Source: Nageia nagi (Eukaryota; Pinophyta). From it: a stretch of 64,000 nt of DNA. The notes under the pieces were generated by a model. It was not told the origin of the DNA. It saw only the letters and a program-made list of their open reading frames with translations, and did no database searches. Shown one piece after another: positions 46,061-57,860 of this stretch (its first letter is position 1; the number at the start of each line of letters is the position of its first letter). The position numbers were made by a program, and so were the translations under genes. The stretch spans positions 91,946,001 to 92,010,000 of the forward strand of contig JBITNC010000001.1 of assembly GCA_050084985.1 (NCBI GenBank). Reading direction: 5' to 3'.

Positions 46061-46720
46061 TAAGAGGTTGGATAATGAATCACATTATAATTAAAAAAGA
46101 ACAACGGGGTTTATTAAGGTCAAATTCCACTTGAAATAAACTTTTGATTGTATCACATTAAGATAAGATAAGTAAATGGACATGAATGTTTGGGAGGGTA
46201 GTATGCATAAATGTACTTTACTTGTTTAAATGCATTTCATAAGGCCTTAAAGGAATAATTGAATATTAACGAGTTGGATGTCACTACCAACTGTTAATTC
46301 TTACTTCTTTGTAACCACCGACATAACACACTTGAAGCCATAGAGCCAGTTACGCTTGGAAGTGATGACCAAGGTAACTTTCCTTTAGGTAGGAGTCAAA
46401 AAAGAGACTCATCTAGAACCAAGCCAAAAGTCATAGAGACTTGTAAACATTACTTAGGATTACCCAACCTACCTTGTTTAACACTTGACTAGTCAAAACA
46501 AACTAGGAAAATTAGAAATATTAAAAATGAACAACTCATATCGTTCATTTAACTCAGACATTAAAAATATGTGAAAAAGTTAAAAAAGATAATCACATCG
46601 TTAAAAGTAACTTTGCATATAGGATGTTTGTGCATTAAATTATTTTCTCAAAAACATAATATAAAAGATAGAAATAGAGTTTCTTTTTTACGATGTTTAT
46701 TTATAATATCTAAAAAAAAA
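46061..46720 (+). other. element B leader, distal part
   Basis: Leads to the gag start at 46721. The segment 46330-46420 (CCATAGAGCCAGTTACGC, GATGACCAAGGTAAC) has a counterpart in A's leader near 63560-63640. A frame open from 46571 is in phase with gag, but the first 50 codons have no counterpart signal, and MVQTRS at 46721 is the typical gypsy Gag start. Confidence 0.55.
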
Positions 46721-49399
46721 ATGGTTCAAACTAGAAGTATAACCGCTAAGAAAATGCGAGAACACCCATTTGAAATACAAGAAATAGATCCAGACAATAT
46801 GGATCTGATAGAGTATTTGGTTAGGAGGCCACCTCCTTTAGATGAATCAGATCCATGGGTAGTTTGTTATGAAAGTAAAGATTGGGATTGGGGTTATGAT
46901 CAATCTAGATTGCAAAGACAAAGTATAGAAGATCCTATTACCAAGGCTAGAATGCAAGTGTTAGATGAAGAGTTAATTGAAATTCGTCATCGCCTAGCTA
47001 ATTATAGGGCTATTCCTAAAATGTCTTCTAGTTTAATGGGAGATGTAGAAAAGCTAAATCAAAGGCATGATAACTTAGAAATTAATGAGGATAAATCTCG
47101 GGCCAAAACCATAGCAGTACCAGAGACTAAGCCATATAAAGTTAAATATGAAAGAGTCATTCATCTATTATCAAATGGTCGAAAAGTTAGCTCTTTAATT
47201 CGAAAAGAGGGATCTTCTTTTTCTCATAAATCTCTCAAATTAGGAAAAAATGAAGTATCAATACCTACGAGTAATTTATCTCAAAGAGCTCCTTCAACGA
47301 AGCAAATGGAGAAATCTTATTCTTCAAGTGAAGGATTACATAGAAGGACATCTAAGTTCAAAATAGAAGAGATACCTTCTTATGAAGAACTAGAAGAACG
47401 ATGACTATATAAAACAAAAGCTGGTCAAAAATTCATGGAAACATATGCTAATGATATTAAAAAGGCCGTAAAAATGCAATATCTTCTAAAGGAAGAAAAT
47501 AGAAAAGTTAATGAATTCATTAAAATTCAAGAACAAGAAAATAAATTAAAAGAAATGGAAGATAAACTTCTTAGAGATAAAAGGAAATTCATAGAACAAG
47601 AACAAGCAAACAAAGAAAGAAATGAATTCCTAGAACAAGAAAAGAAAAGACTTCATAAAGAACATGAGATTCAACTTCGTTTACAGGAATTACAACTTAA
47701 AGAATTAGAGAATGAAAAAATAAAAAGGGAACAATATCTATGTATGGAGAAAGAAAAACAAAGATAGTGGGAGGAATATCAAAAAATAAAAAATTTGAAA
47801 CCTGAAACTCCTAAAGAAAGTCAAATACAAAGATATTGAGATCCTTACTTGGACAAACAAGAAGTGATGGATAAAGAGATAGCCATTTTGTTACAAAGGG
47901 AAATGGATAAAGAACTAGAACTGCAAAAATTATATGATAAACAAAAGCAAGATTCCATTAAAATTTGGGTTGAACAAACCCAAAATCAAACAAAACAACT
48001 TGATTACAAAGGAAAAGATCTATATGGAAAAAGTATATCCCAAAAACCTCCTAGAATCCCTATTCTACGATGACATTCACCTCTTAAAATATTGCCTCCA
48101 CCATCGTCAGAGTTTCCTTCTAACTATGAGTCTTACACTTCAAGATCAATTTTGGAAAAGGATTTGAATACTCGAAGATATCATAGACACACTCAAGGTC
48201 GTAGAATCGATAAAGAATTAGAAGACTTTATGAAGGATTTTATGAATCAAGAAATGAATGTTCAAGGACTTCAAAAGTTAAAATATAAAAATATTTGCAA
48301 TGAGCCTATTCATCCAAGTGTTCCAAAAAAGAAACTACCATATAGGTTTGAATTTCCAAAAATAGAATCATTTAAAGGAAGAGAAGACCCCAAAGAACAT
48401 TTGAGAAAATTTACATTTTCTAGCTATCAGATAGCCAATGATGACTCATTAATGTTACATATATTTCCTATGACACTTGCAGGTCAAGCTTTAGATTGGT
48501 ATAATAGTTTACCTATGCATAGTTTATATACGTTCGAACAATTAGCTAATCAATTTCTTGAACACTTTAGAATCAATATTAAAGAAAGATCTTCAATTAC
48601 TAATCTTACAAGATTACAACAATTTCTTAATGAAACTATACAAGATTACATCTCAAGATGGTGGGCTATACTCACTAGTATGCCTTATACAATACCACAA
48701 GAAGAATTGGTTAAATTATTTAGTCAAAGTTGTTTAAGACCAATATCCAGTGTTCTCCAAATTCAACAACATAAAACTTTTGAAGGAGCTATTGCTCAAG
48801 CAGTAGTTATAGAAAGAGTTAAAATTCAATATGGAGAACTAAAACTCAAGAAAAAAGAATACAAAAAGGGTAATCAATATGAAAATAATACTAAACAACC
48901 ATAAAATAATCAAATAGCTATGACAAAAAATTCTGTTCAATCTTCAAAAATCGAAGAAAATGTTGAACCTAAGCCTAAAAGAAATTTTACCCCATTATCA
49001 AAACCATTAGCTGAAATACTTAAAAAATTATGTGATAATGGTATGATTAAATTACCTGATATAAAACCTGAAAATCCTAATGCTAAAGGAATCAAATGGT
49101 ATAAAGAAAATGAATTTTGTGCTTATCATAGGCAAAAAGGACATAATACAAATAAATGTCGAACTTTACAACATAAAATTCAAGACTTGATAGATAGTCG
49201 AAAAATAGATGTGGATAATCCTGTTGTGCCTTTGAATCAAAATTTAGTGATATATCAAAACCCCTTACCCTCACATCAGGCTAACAATGTGGCAATTATC
49301 CCAAACCAAATGAACTATACATGGAATAATAAGGATATACCATTTATAGGAACTATAGATGATTCAATACATATGATTGGTATAGCTACAAGAGCATAA
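46721..49399 (+). pseudogene. Gag of element B
   Basis: Starts MVQTRSITAKKM at 46721. An N-terminal region of about 228 codons is followed by a highly charged coiled coil (47435-47767, e.g. EKKRLHKEHEIQLRLQELQL; continued 47849-48073). The Gag core is at 48092-48904 (ICNEPIHPSVPKKKLPYRFE, IESFKGREDPKEHL, MTLAGQALDWYNSLP, QDYISRWWAIL) and a knuckle CAYHRQKGHNTNKC at about 49120. All pieces are in one frame, broken by stops at 47402, 47765, 47838, 48071, 48902 and 49397. Most are explainable as CGA to TGA or CAA to TAA. The long coiled coil upstream of the Gag core is unusual in length. Confidence 0.88.
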
Positions 49400-50521
49400 C
49401 AATATCAAAATAAATAGGATAACCCATGAAAAAATTAATCGATACTAAACCCAATTAATATACAACCTATACCTCCTCTGCAACAACCTAAAGTTTCAAT
49501 AAAAGGTGCTCTTCAACGATAATTAAAAATGTCTCCAGTTAAGATGACCTTATTTGAATTATTACAATAATCTGAGAGTTATAGGGAAGCTATGAATCAA
49601 ATTCTATAAGAAATTCAAGTGGATATTAGTAACCCCGATAATTTTATTTCAATAGTTGAAAGTTTGAGGATATCTCAACAACCTAGTATCACCTTCTACG
49701 AACAAGAAAAATTAAATAATGATGGACTAGGCAGACTTGATCCACCTTTACATATAACTGGCAAAGTAGATGGGAAATTATTTAAAAGAATTCTGATAGA
49801 TGAAGGTTCAGCTATAAATATAATTTTAGATGCTGCATACAAAAATTTGAATTTACCAAATTCACTTATCTTAGCTCCTTCTTTACAAATTAGGGTGTTT
49901 AATGATGCAGTGTGTTCAACTTTGGGATCAATAGTGCTTTTGATTACAATAGGGGCTAAAACCATTCAAACTTTATTACATATAATTGAAGGAAATATTA
50001 TACAATACAACATTCTTTTAGGACACCCATGGATTAGAGAAATGCAATGTGTTCCATCAACTTATCATGGATGTTTAAAATACATCTATAAAGATAAAGT
50101 TCATTGTGTATTTAAAGATCCAGATCCTTATTCACATTGTAATTTAATTTTTGATCTGAATAAAGTGACATTACCATCTCCTAATTTATCAACCATATTA
50201 ATGAACAAAAATATGAATCAATTTGAAATCATAAAAGGAAAAAATGACATAGCTATACAAGATAAAGATACTTGGGAAAAGGTTGCTAAAACTCTAGACG
50301 AAAAATATGGAGCTTCTTCATCAAAACAAGTAAATACTACATCTAATAATTACTCATCCAATGTATATCTAGTAAAAATTAAATTAATGGATTTAGGGAT
50401 GGGATATTATGACATAGATGATGTGGTATTTAATATACCTTCATCACAAGAAGTGGGTAAAGTATCCGAATTACCTAGTGTAATTGGACAAATAGTACCT
50501 TTAGGAGAAGTACCAAATTAG
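49400..50521 (+). pseudogene. aspartic protease of element B
   Basis: Same frame as gag. After a stop-rich linker (49400-49618) it is open at 49619-50521. Active-site block ILIDEGSAINIIL at about 49790-49825, then GSIVLLITIGAKTIQTLLHI and YNILLGHPWIREMQCVPSTY, the ILG.PW block of retroelement proteases. The triplet is IDEG rather than DTG or DSG, and element A has the same. Confidence 0.85.
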
Positions 50522-50524
50522 ATA

Positions 50525-51466
50525 ATGTTTATCTATGCAGGAATAGTAGATCCTGTGTCAACAATACCCAATCAAACATATGAAGGAAATTTCAACAATG
50601 ATATGAAATATTTATCACCATGTTCAAGAACATTTGTCTTAAACTATTTTAACAAATGTAATTGGCAAGGACGAGGATTGGGTCGATATGAACAAGGTCC
50701 ACGGGAAATAATTGAATTACGATATCAAGATCCCACTGATAAAAGGGGATTAGGTTATCAAAATAAATGTAAAAATCTTACTAAAGTAGGAAATTTAGGA
50801 GAAGAGAATTTGGATTATAATGAAGAAATTTTAGAGAAAGAATATCTAGTACAAGAAATTATTGATATAAGAGAAGAACAATTAAGTGAAATAGATGTCT
50901 TAGAAGGGGTCAAAATGCTCTTTATTAATAATATTGAGCCACCCTGGCATCATTCATGCTTACCAAGTGATATACAAGGAAAAACAAATGAAAATGTTGA
51001 ATCATCAATCATTCCATATTCAGATATACCATCGATAAATATGGTTACAATAAAAGAGAATGATATTGAAGATCAAAATAATGAACAAATAGATGAAGTT
51101 AACAAAAATCAAAATTTAATCAAAATAATAGCCAATACTTCTACAGATGAAGTAATTGCTGATTTCTCTCTTATATCATCTAATCCTTTGGTACATGAAT
51201 TCAAAAATGTAGATCACATATTTGGTTCCTATGAAAATCAAGTATGCACGAATGAACAAACTCAAGAATACAATGAAGAATATAGTGTTAATGATAATGG
51301 TTGGATACCAGTACCAAATCAATTAGAAGAAGGGTCGCATATGCTTACTGAAAAAGTCTTAGAAATAAATATTAGTAATGATCCTCAAAATCCTAAAATT
51401 ATTCAATTAGGAGAAAATCTTATGAAAAATGAACAAGAAGAAATTATAACCTTATTAAAAGAATGA
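50525..51466 (+). pseudogene. protease-RT linker with G-patch-like motif, element B
   Basis: Open in the gag-pol frame. At about 50640-50770 it reads CNWQGRGLGRYEQGPRE and DKRGLGYQNKCK, a glycine pattern (W.GRGLGR.EQG ... RGLGY) like G-patch domains, which bind RNA or helicases in other proteins and retroelements. The rest is acidic and low in complexity (EEYSVNDN, EKEYLVQEIIDIREEQLSEI). It ends at a TGA within ...LLKE*EKVFAWSY, just before RT. Confidence 0.7.
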
Positions 51467-52320
51467 GAAAAGGTATTTGCATGGTCATATGCATACATGC
51501 CTAGAATAGATCCTAAATTAGTAGTACATAATTTAGCATTAAAGCCTGATGCTAAACTTGTTAAACAAAAATTATGTAAAATGCATCTTACTATAGCATT
51601 AATGGTAAAAGAAGAACTTCAAGAATTATTAGAAGCTAAATTTATACAACCTATAGATTATTCAGATTGGATATCTAATATGGTACCTATGAAAAAACCA
51701 AGTGGAAAAATAAGAATATGCACAGATTTTTGTGATCTTAACAAAGCTTGTCCTAAGGATGATTTCCCTCTACCTAGCATTGATAGTTTGGTAGACTCGA
51801 TAGCAAGACATGATATGTTGTCATTAATGGATGGATTTTCTAGTTATAATCAAATAAAAATAGCTACTGAAGATCAACATAAAATGGCTTTTATAACTCC
51901 TTGGGGTACCTTTTGTTATAAAGTTATGCCTTTTGGATTAAAAAATGTTGGGGCAACTTATCAAAGGGCTATGACTTATATATTCCATGATTATATGCAT
52001 GACATAGTAGAAGATTATGTCGATGATCTGTTGGTTAGATCTAAATATCGAGTAGATCATGGAAAAGACCTAATTAAAGTCTTAGATAGATTATTAGAGC
52101 ATAAAGTAATATTAAATCCAAAAAAATGTGTTTTTGGTGTAACTTTAGGAAAATTATTAGGATTTATTATGTCCTAACGAGGAATTGAAATAGATCCTAG
52201 TAAAGTGAAGGTAGTAGTAGACATGCCACCTCCTACAAATCTAAAACAATTACAAAAGTTACAAGCCATTAGAAGGTTTATAGCTCAACTTTTTGATAAA
52301 TGTAAACCATTTACAAAATT
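51467..52320 (+). pseudogene. reverse transcriptase of element B
   Basis: Blocks: KVFAWSYAYMPRIDPKLVVH, LMVKEELQELLEAKFIQPID, ICTDFCDLNKACPKDDFPLP, LSLMDGFSSYNQIKIA, ITPWGTFCYKVMPFGLKNVG, VEDYVDDLLVRS (52005-52040, YVDD catalytic), LNPKKCVFGV and LLGFIMS*RGIEIDPSK. The wording is typical of Tat/Ogre RT. Only one stop (52175) interrupts the catalytic region, then the frame shifts near 52320. Confidence 0.93.
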
Positions 52321-53351
52321 ATAAAAAAAGAGATCGAATATCATTGGGGAAAAGAGCAACAAGATGCATTCGATGCAATTAAAAGATATTTATTATCTCC
52401 TCCTATCTTAAGTCCACCAAGAAAAGATGTACCCTTTTTGTTATATATCTTTGCTACTGAAAATGCTTTTAGAACAATGCTTGCTCAAAAGAATGAACAT
52501 AATAAAGAACAAGCTATATATTATCTGAGTAGAATACTTATGAGTTACAAGATTAAGTATATATATTTGGAAAAATTATGTCTTGCTATCATTTTTGCTA
52601 CTAAAAAACTTTGACATTATATGTTTAATCATACAACATATGTCATCTCTAAAGTGGATCTGTTGAAGTATATGATGAATAAAACCTATCAAAATTCAAG
52701 AACTGCAAAGTGGATAATGCACTTAACTGAATTTGATTTACATTTTATTGGACAAAAATCAATAAAAGGATAAGTAATTGTTGATTATCTCTTTGATGCT
52801 CCATTACAAGATAATAAACCCCTTATCATTGAATTACCCGATGATGGGGTGTTTCAATTAGATGAAATTGAAATACCTGTAGAACCTGAAGATGATTGGG
52901 ATATGACAATACACTTTGATGGTTCTTGATGTGAACAAGGTGGTGGAGTAGGTGTTGTATTTATAACCCCGCAAGGAATCCCTATACCATATTCATTTAA
53001 ATTAAAATTTCCTTGTACTAATAATAATGCAGAATACGAAGCTTTGATATTAGCATTAAAAACTACTGTTAAATTAAAACTTAAAAGAATTAAGATTATT
53101 GGAGACTCTTTACTCATTGTAAATCAAGTGAAAGGAATCTATCAATGCAAAGAACCTTTACTTCAAAAGTATAAAGCATTAGTTGAGAAATTATTAAAAT
53201 TCTTTGACCAATTTAGTATAGAAGCGGCACCAAGATCATCTAATAGATTTGCAGATGCTATGGCTTCTATTGGGTCTCTTATCCCAGAAGATCCTAAAAA
53301 ATCTTCAATTCAAGTTGAAATAATTCAATTGTCTCAATCATCATTACAATA
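52321..53351 (+). pseudogene. dual RNase H of element B
   Basis: The first RNase H (52330-52790) reads EYHWGKEQQDAFDAIKRYLL, FLLYIFATENAFRTMLAQKN, EQAIYYLSRIL, KLCLAIIFATKKL and TAKWIMHLTEFDLHFIGQKS. The second, archaeal-type RNase H (52890-53290) reads TIHFDGS, GGGVGVVFITPQGIPIP, NNNAEYEALILALK (catalytic Glu), IIGDSLLIVNQVKG (catalytic Asp) and NRFADAMA. The second copy keeps its D-E-D pattern. Tandem RNase H domains point to the Tat clade. Confidence 0.9.
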
Positions 53352-54659
53352 GGAAGAGGAAGAAAAAAGTGTATTAAATATTGATGTAACTGATAAAGAT
53401 AATTGGTACAAAGAATTGATAGGTTTTTTTAAATTTGGAACTCTTCCTGCAAACCTTAATAAATCATCACGACGAGCTTTTAAAATTAAAGCAACTAAAT
53501 ATTGTTTGATAGGGGATATCTTGCATCGATGAAATTTTAATGGTATTTTACTCAGATGTCTTGAATGGAATGATATTAAAAGGGCTATATCCTCCACCCA
53601 TGATGGAACATGCAAAGGACATTTTAACGGTATTGCGATTGTGAAATGATTAAATGAACAGGGTATTATTGGCCCACTATGGAAAAGGATTCTTGTGAAT
53701 ATGTTAAAAAATGTTTTAAATGTCAACAATATGCTCATTTATTTTCACAACCATCTCAAGAACTAAATCCTATACAATCACTTTGGCCATTCTCTAAATG
53801 GGCATTAGATTTAATATGACAAATTACACCTACATCTTCTGGTGGACACAAGTTCATCATTACAGCAACTAAATATTTTACCAAATGGGTAGAGACTATT
53901 CTCATGACTTCCACCACTGGTTCATGAATTACTAAATTTATAGAAAATTATATTATATGTAGATTCGGCATACCGAACCAATTAATTATGGATAATGGAA
54001 AAAAAAATTAAAATAAGGATGTAAAATAAATATGTGATAAGTATAAAATTAAACAAATTTTTTCCACTCCATATTATCCACAAAGCAATGGACAGGCAGA
54101 GGCTACTAATAAAACTATTCAGAACATCCTAGTGAAAATAGTAAATGATTCTCATAGATATTGGCATATGCAAATACCAAAAGCCTTATGGGCTTATCAT
54201 ACCAGTATACGCACTCCTATTGGGGCAACACCATTCTCTTTAGTATATGGAACAAAAGCCATCCTACCCATAGAACTTGAGATACCATCCCTTAGAGTAA
54301 ATCTAAGTGAGCAAAACTCCAACGAGGAAGCAAGACAGACTCACTTAGATCAATTATTACTTTTAGATGAAAAATTATTAATGCTTTAGAGCATATGCAT
54401 GTTTATCAGAAGAGGATAAAATGAGCTTTTGATAAAAGGGCTCTAATTCATGAGTTCAAAATAGGTGATTTGGTTTTAAAAGAAAATCAACAAACTTCAC
54501 GAATAGAACGATAGCTTAGAGATAAGTTTGCTCCAAATTGGTTAGGACCATACATCATTAAGAAAAAATTTGGTAAAGGAACTTATCATTTATTAGACTT
54601 AGAAGGAAATGAAGAGCATGAACCTATAAATATCATGCATCTTCGACCCTTCTATATAT
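53352..54659 (+). pseudogene. integrase of element B
   Basis: Zinc finger: HDGTCKGHFNG (about 53600) and, after a frameshift, CEYVKKCFKCQQYAH (53690-53740). Core: LWPFSKWALDLI, GGHKFIITATKYFTKWVETI, QLIMDNGK, YYPQSNGQAEATNKTIQNIL (54075-54130). WALDL, MDNG and the Glu of NGQAEA are the catalytic D, D and E. The part 54132-54389 is open (KALWAYHTSIRTPIGATPFS, LVYGTKAILPIE). C-terminus at 54525-54659: FAPNWLGPYIIKKKFGKGTY ... NIMHLRPFYI. No chromodomain. Stops and frameshifts are present. Confidence 0.9.
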
Positions 54660-54761
54660 AAAAAAGAAAAAAGAAAAAAAAGTGTACATTAGTCTTCTTT
54701 TGTTTTTATTTTATTGTTAAAATAATAAATAAATAAAAGTATTAATATTTTTCAAGTGTTA

Positions 54762-56000
54762 ATGATTAAAATAGAAAAGATGAATCTAGCAAAGGAATCT
54801 GCTAAAGGTAGCACAGTGCAACCACAAGTATGATTTCCACTACCAAGATATCTAGGTGATTTAGCATTAACATATTTAAAACATGGATTTGATTTTAATC
54901 TCTTAAATTATTTACGATTGACTATTGATGAACAATTTGAAAGAACATACCATATGTTTTGTTGTATAAATAATGGTTGGAAAGTCACTTTTTGTGGATA
55001 CAAAGTTGGCATTATTTTAGATCCACAAATCTATTTCACCCATATGGAAAGAATATCACAAGAAATAACAGCTTTCTACCTACAATGGCCTTATGGAATG
55101 CCTAGAATCATCATAAATTGTCAATTAACTGAGTACTCACTCCTTTTAGCTAGGCTAAAATACGTTAAACAATTAACCAAAAGCCTAGAATGGATGGATG
55201 AACTTTTACATTATTTACCTCATCAAAAGGTAATTTATGATTTTTCAAACACTTTTGTGGCTTTTCCTCCTAGAACGTTACAACAACACTATAGGCAAAC
55301 TCACAAATTTCTTCGCATGCAAATGCGACATACAATTTGGAAACAAATATTGGAGAAAAGGAAAGCTTGTCGTATTGCCGAGCTTACAACGATAAATCAA
55401 ATAAGGGTTAGAAATGAGATTATCAAAAAACTATCAAAAAGACAAAGAGTACAGAATAATGGAAGTTATCTTTTGGGGTTTGAAAGTAGGTATGACAAAG
55501 ATCTCTTTATGAAAGTTATTCATAACGTTCCTACCCCCTTGTATTCAAATATCTTTTCCATGCCTATTGAAATACAACAAAAAATGGCCTTGACGTTCTA
55601 TGATGCACGTGAATCTTACGGTTGGGATGTCAAAATAAATGGATATCAAGTTATTGTTTGTATCAATGCATTTGAGTTATGGTGTTCTCCTAACTCAGAA
55701 TATGATTTAATGATATATTTCTATCTTTTGTGGCCTATAGAAAAGCCCAAAATAATAGTTGATTATACTCACAACCTGACTTTAAAACATCAAGAACAAA
55801 TCATCTCTATCACACAAACCATGACATTCGAACACTTAGATTATTGTGTTCCAGAAATCTATCATAATCAAGTGGTATTAGATTTTAGTTTTTTGTTTAG
55901 TTCAACACATTATTCATTTAATCCTGATGCAGTTCAAACTCGATTTGAATGCATCATGAATAGATTCCCTAGAAAAAATGATAAAATCCTAAAAAATTGA
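54762..56000 (+). CDS. ORF2 of element B: unknown protein made of two related repeats
   Basis: The frame runs from ATG 54762 (or 54780) to 56000, about 410 codons. It has a single TGA at 54829, which may be a mutated CGA, and is fully open from 54918 (360 codons). I do not recognise it. Two halves align. Repeat 1 (residues about 20-140 of the open part): GWKVTFCGYKVGI, FYLQWPYGMPRIIINCQLTE, VIYDFSNTFVAF. Repeat 2 (about 240-350): GWDVKINGYQVIV, FYLLWPIEKPKIIVDYTHN, VVLDFSFLFSSTHY, QTRFECIMNRF. Between them is a basic stretch (KRKACRIAEL, IIKKLSKRQRVQ). No signal peptide or membrane segment. It lies 100 bases after integrase. Element A has a homolog at 36277-37250. Confidence 0.72.
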
Positions 56001-57860
56001 AAATCATAAAATCTTGAAAAATTGAAAACTATAAAACACATAAAAATTATAAAATTATAAAATCTACCTAGATGGAAACATCTAGAGGTCACTTGGCAAT
56101 TGAGTGCCCTACCCTTGTATAATGTGAATATATGTTGCATGTCATTGTAAAAGTGATTATCTAGTAAATGTGTAATGTGTGAAAAGGTCATCTTAGAATA
56201 ATCTCCTTGTTATCACTACATTCACTTTATCTTTTCTTTCATAAAGAAATGATATACCATAGATGATAGAAAAACATAAAGTTTGTGTTTGAAGGAAAAT
56301 CTAAAAACTCCAAACACTTACGATATTAAAAAATTCTAAGAGAATTTGAATGAAATCATTCTAAGATACATTAAGAGTGAAAGTTATGCATCTATCCTAT
56401 TATTCGCTTCATCTCAAACCCAAGAATCATTTGATAGTTAAAAAAAAAAAAAAAGGAGATGAAAAAAAAAAAAAAAAATTGCTACATTATATCAATGATT
56501 CTTGGGTGATTACAATATCCTCTACCGGGGCTATAGACGCCTGACTAGCAGTAGAGCAAGGTTGTAGTGAGATCGAGGGGTTAATCCTCATCGGGGCTAT
56601 GGATGCCTATATGGCAATGGGGCATACCTTACGAGTGGTGATATGTCCATTTTGGTTAGCGACCTTCTTTCCTATGGACCTCTATACGTTTCATATGGAT
56701 AGACTAGCTTATTAATGTCTCTAAGATATTTCATCTCAAATGATCTAAGAAGGGAAATGAATCTCACTACACACACTGGAGTTTATAGATTTTTTATCAA
56801 CATATAACAATATTGTTTGATATCATCTTAGGTTGTTAAATATTGAGATAAAGAAAGATAAGGTAGATGTTATCAAAACTTGGTTATTAATCCAAAATCA
56901 CCTAATCTTTTGTCATAATTTGTATTTTGTTTGTGTTTAAAATCATTTGTGTCATTTTGTTAAACCCATTCCTTTTGAGAATATCATTACCGTTGAACAT
57001 TATTAAAATTGCTTTTCTTTGGAAAGGATAAGAATAATTATTTATTGTTCCCCTGACAAAGATAAAGTTAATGTTCATAATCCTCCAAAATCACCTAATC
57101 TGTTGTCATAGTTTGTAATTTGTTTGTGCTCAGAGTCATTTGTATCATTTTGTTAAACCCATTTTTATTATTATTTATTACCTTTGAACATTATTAAAAC
57201 TTGCTTTTCTTTGGAAAGGATAAGAATGATTATTTATTATTCCCCTAACCAAGATAAAGTTAATGTTCATATACATCCATAAGTCACTAGTTTGTCATGT
57301 CAAGAAGTTTATTATAAAATTGCCAAGTACAGAAGATGATGCATCTGATTCCGCAAAAATATAATAAAAATATGTCCTTAAAGTAACTTAACTTATTAAA
57401 CTTATAAATTAGATTTATTAGCAACCATAATCGTACTTATTATTTTAATTTTGAGATTAGTAATATCATCAAACTAATTTGTTGATATATGTTATGTATT
57501 TTATCATTATTTAAAAAATTATAAAAAGTATCCTGAAAATTATATATCATACATTCCACAATTATATATATATGCATCATACATTTTGAAAATTACATCT
57601 ATCATTAACATCTATTCATCATCAAGTAATTAAAAGACAATTATGTTTATTATGATCTACATAACATCAAATCATACCTATTTTATCACAAATCTATGTA
57701 TAAAATGAAAACTCATGCATCAAAAATCATACAAGTACCATAAATATCAAAGATCTATCTATCTATATATACATCATCATAGTCCATCAAAAGGTCATCA
57801 TAGCATCATGAATCATACAATAAAATACAAGGGTCCAATAACCTCATAAGCACATAGGAA
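56001..57860. other. element B: region between ORF2 and antisense PMD
   Basis: No gene. It contains two long A runs (56440-56480), a pair of related GGGGCTATRGAYGCCT strings in a GC-richer island (56515-56660), one of which is enclosed by CTCTAC/GTAGAG arms, and a 193-bp tandem duplication (56894-57281). Confidence 0.6.
56894..57281. repeat. 193-bp tandem duplication
   Basis: Two copies, starting AAAATCACCTAATC at 56894 and 57087. They share TCATTTTGTTAAACCCATT, TTGCTTTTCTTTGGAAAGGA and AAGATAAAGTTAATGTTCAT, with moderate divergence. Confidence 0.9.

Noticed and set aside
53334-53738. 134-codon minus-strand ORF within the integrase region of B
   Set aside because: It lies opposite the recognisable plus-strand integrase zinc-finger region and has no domain of its own.
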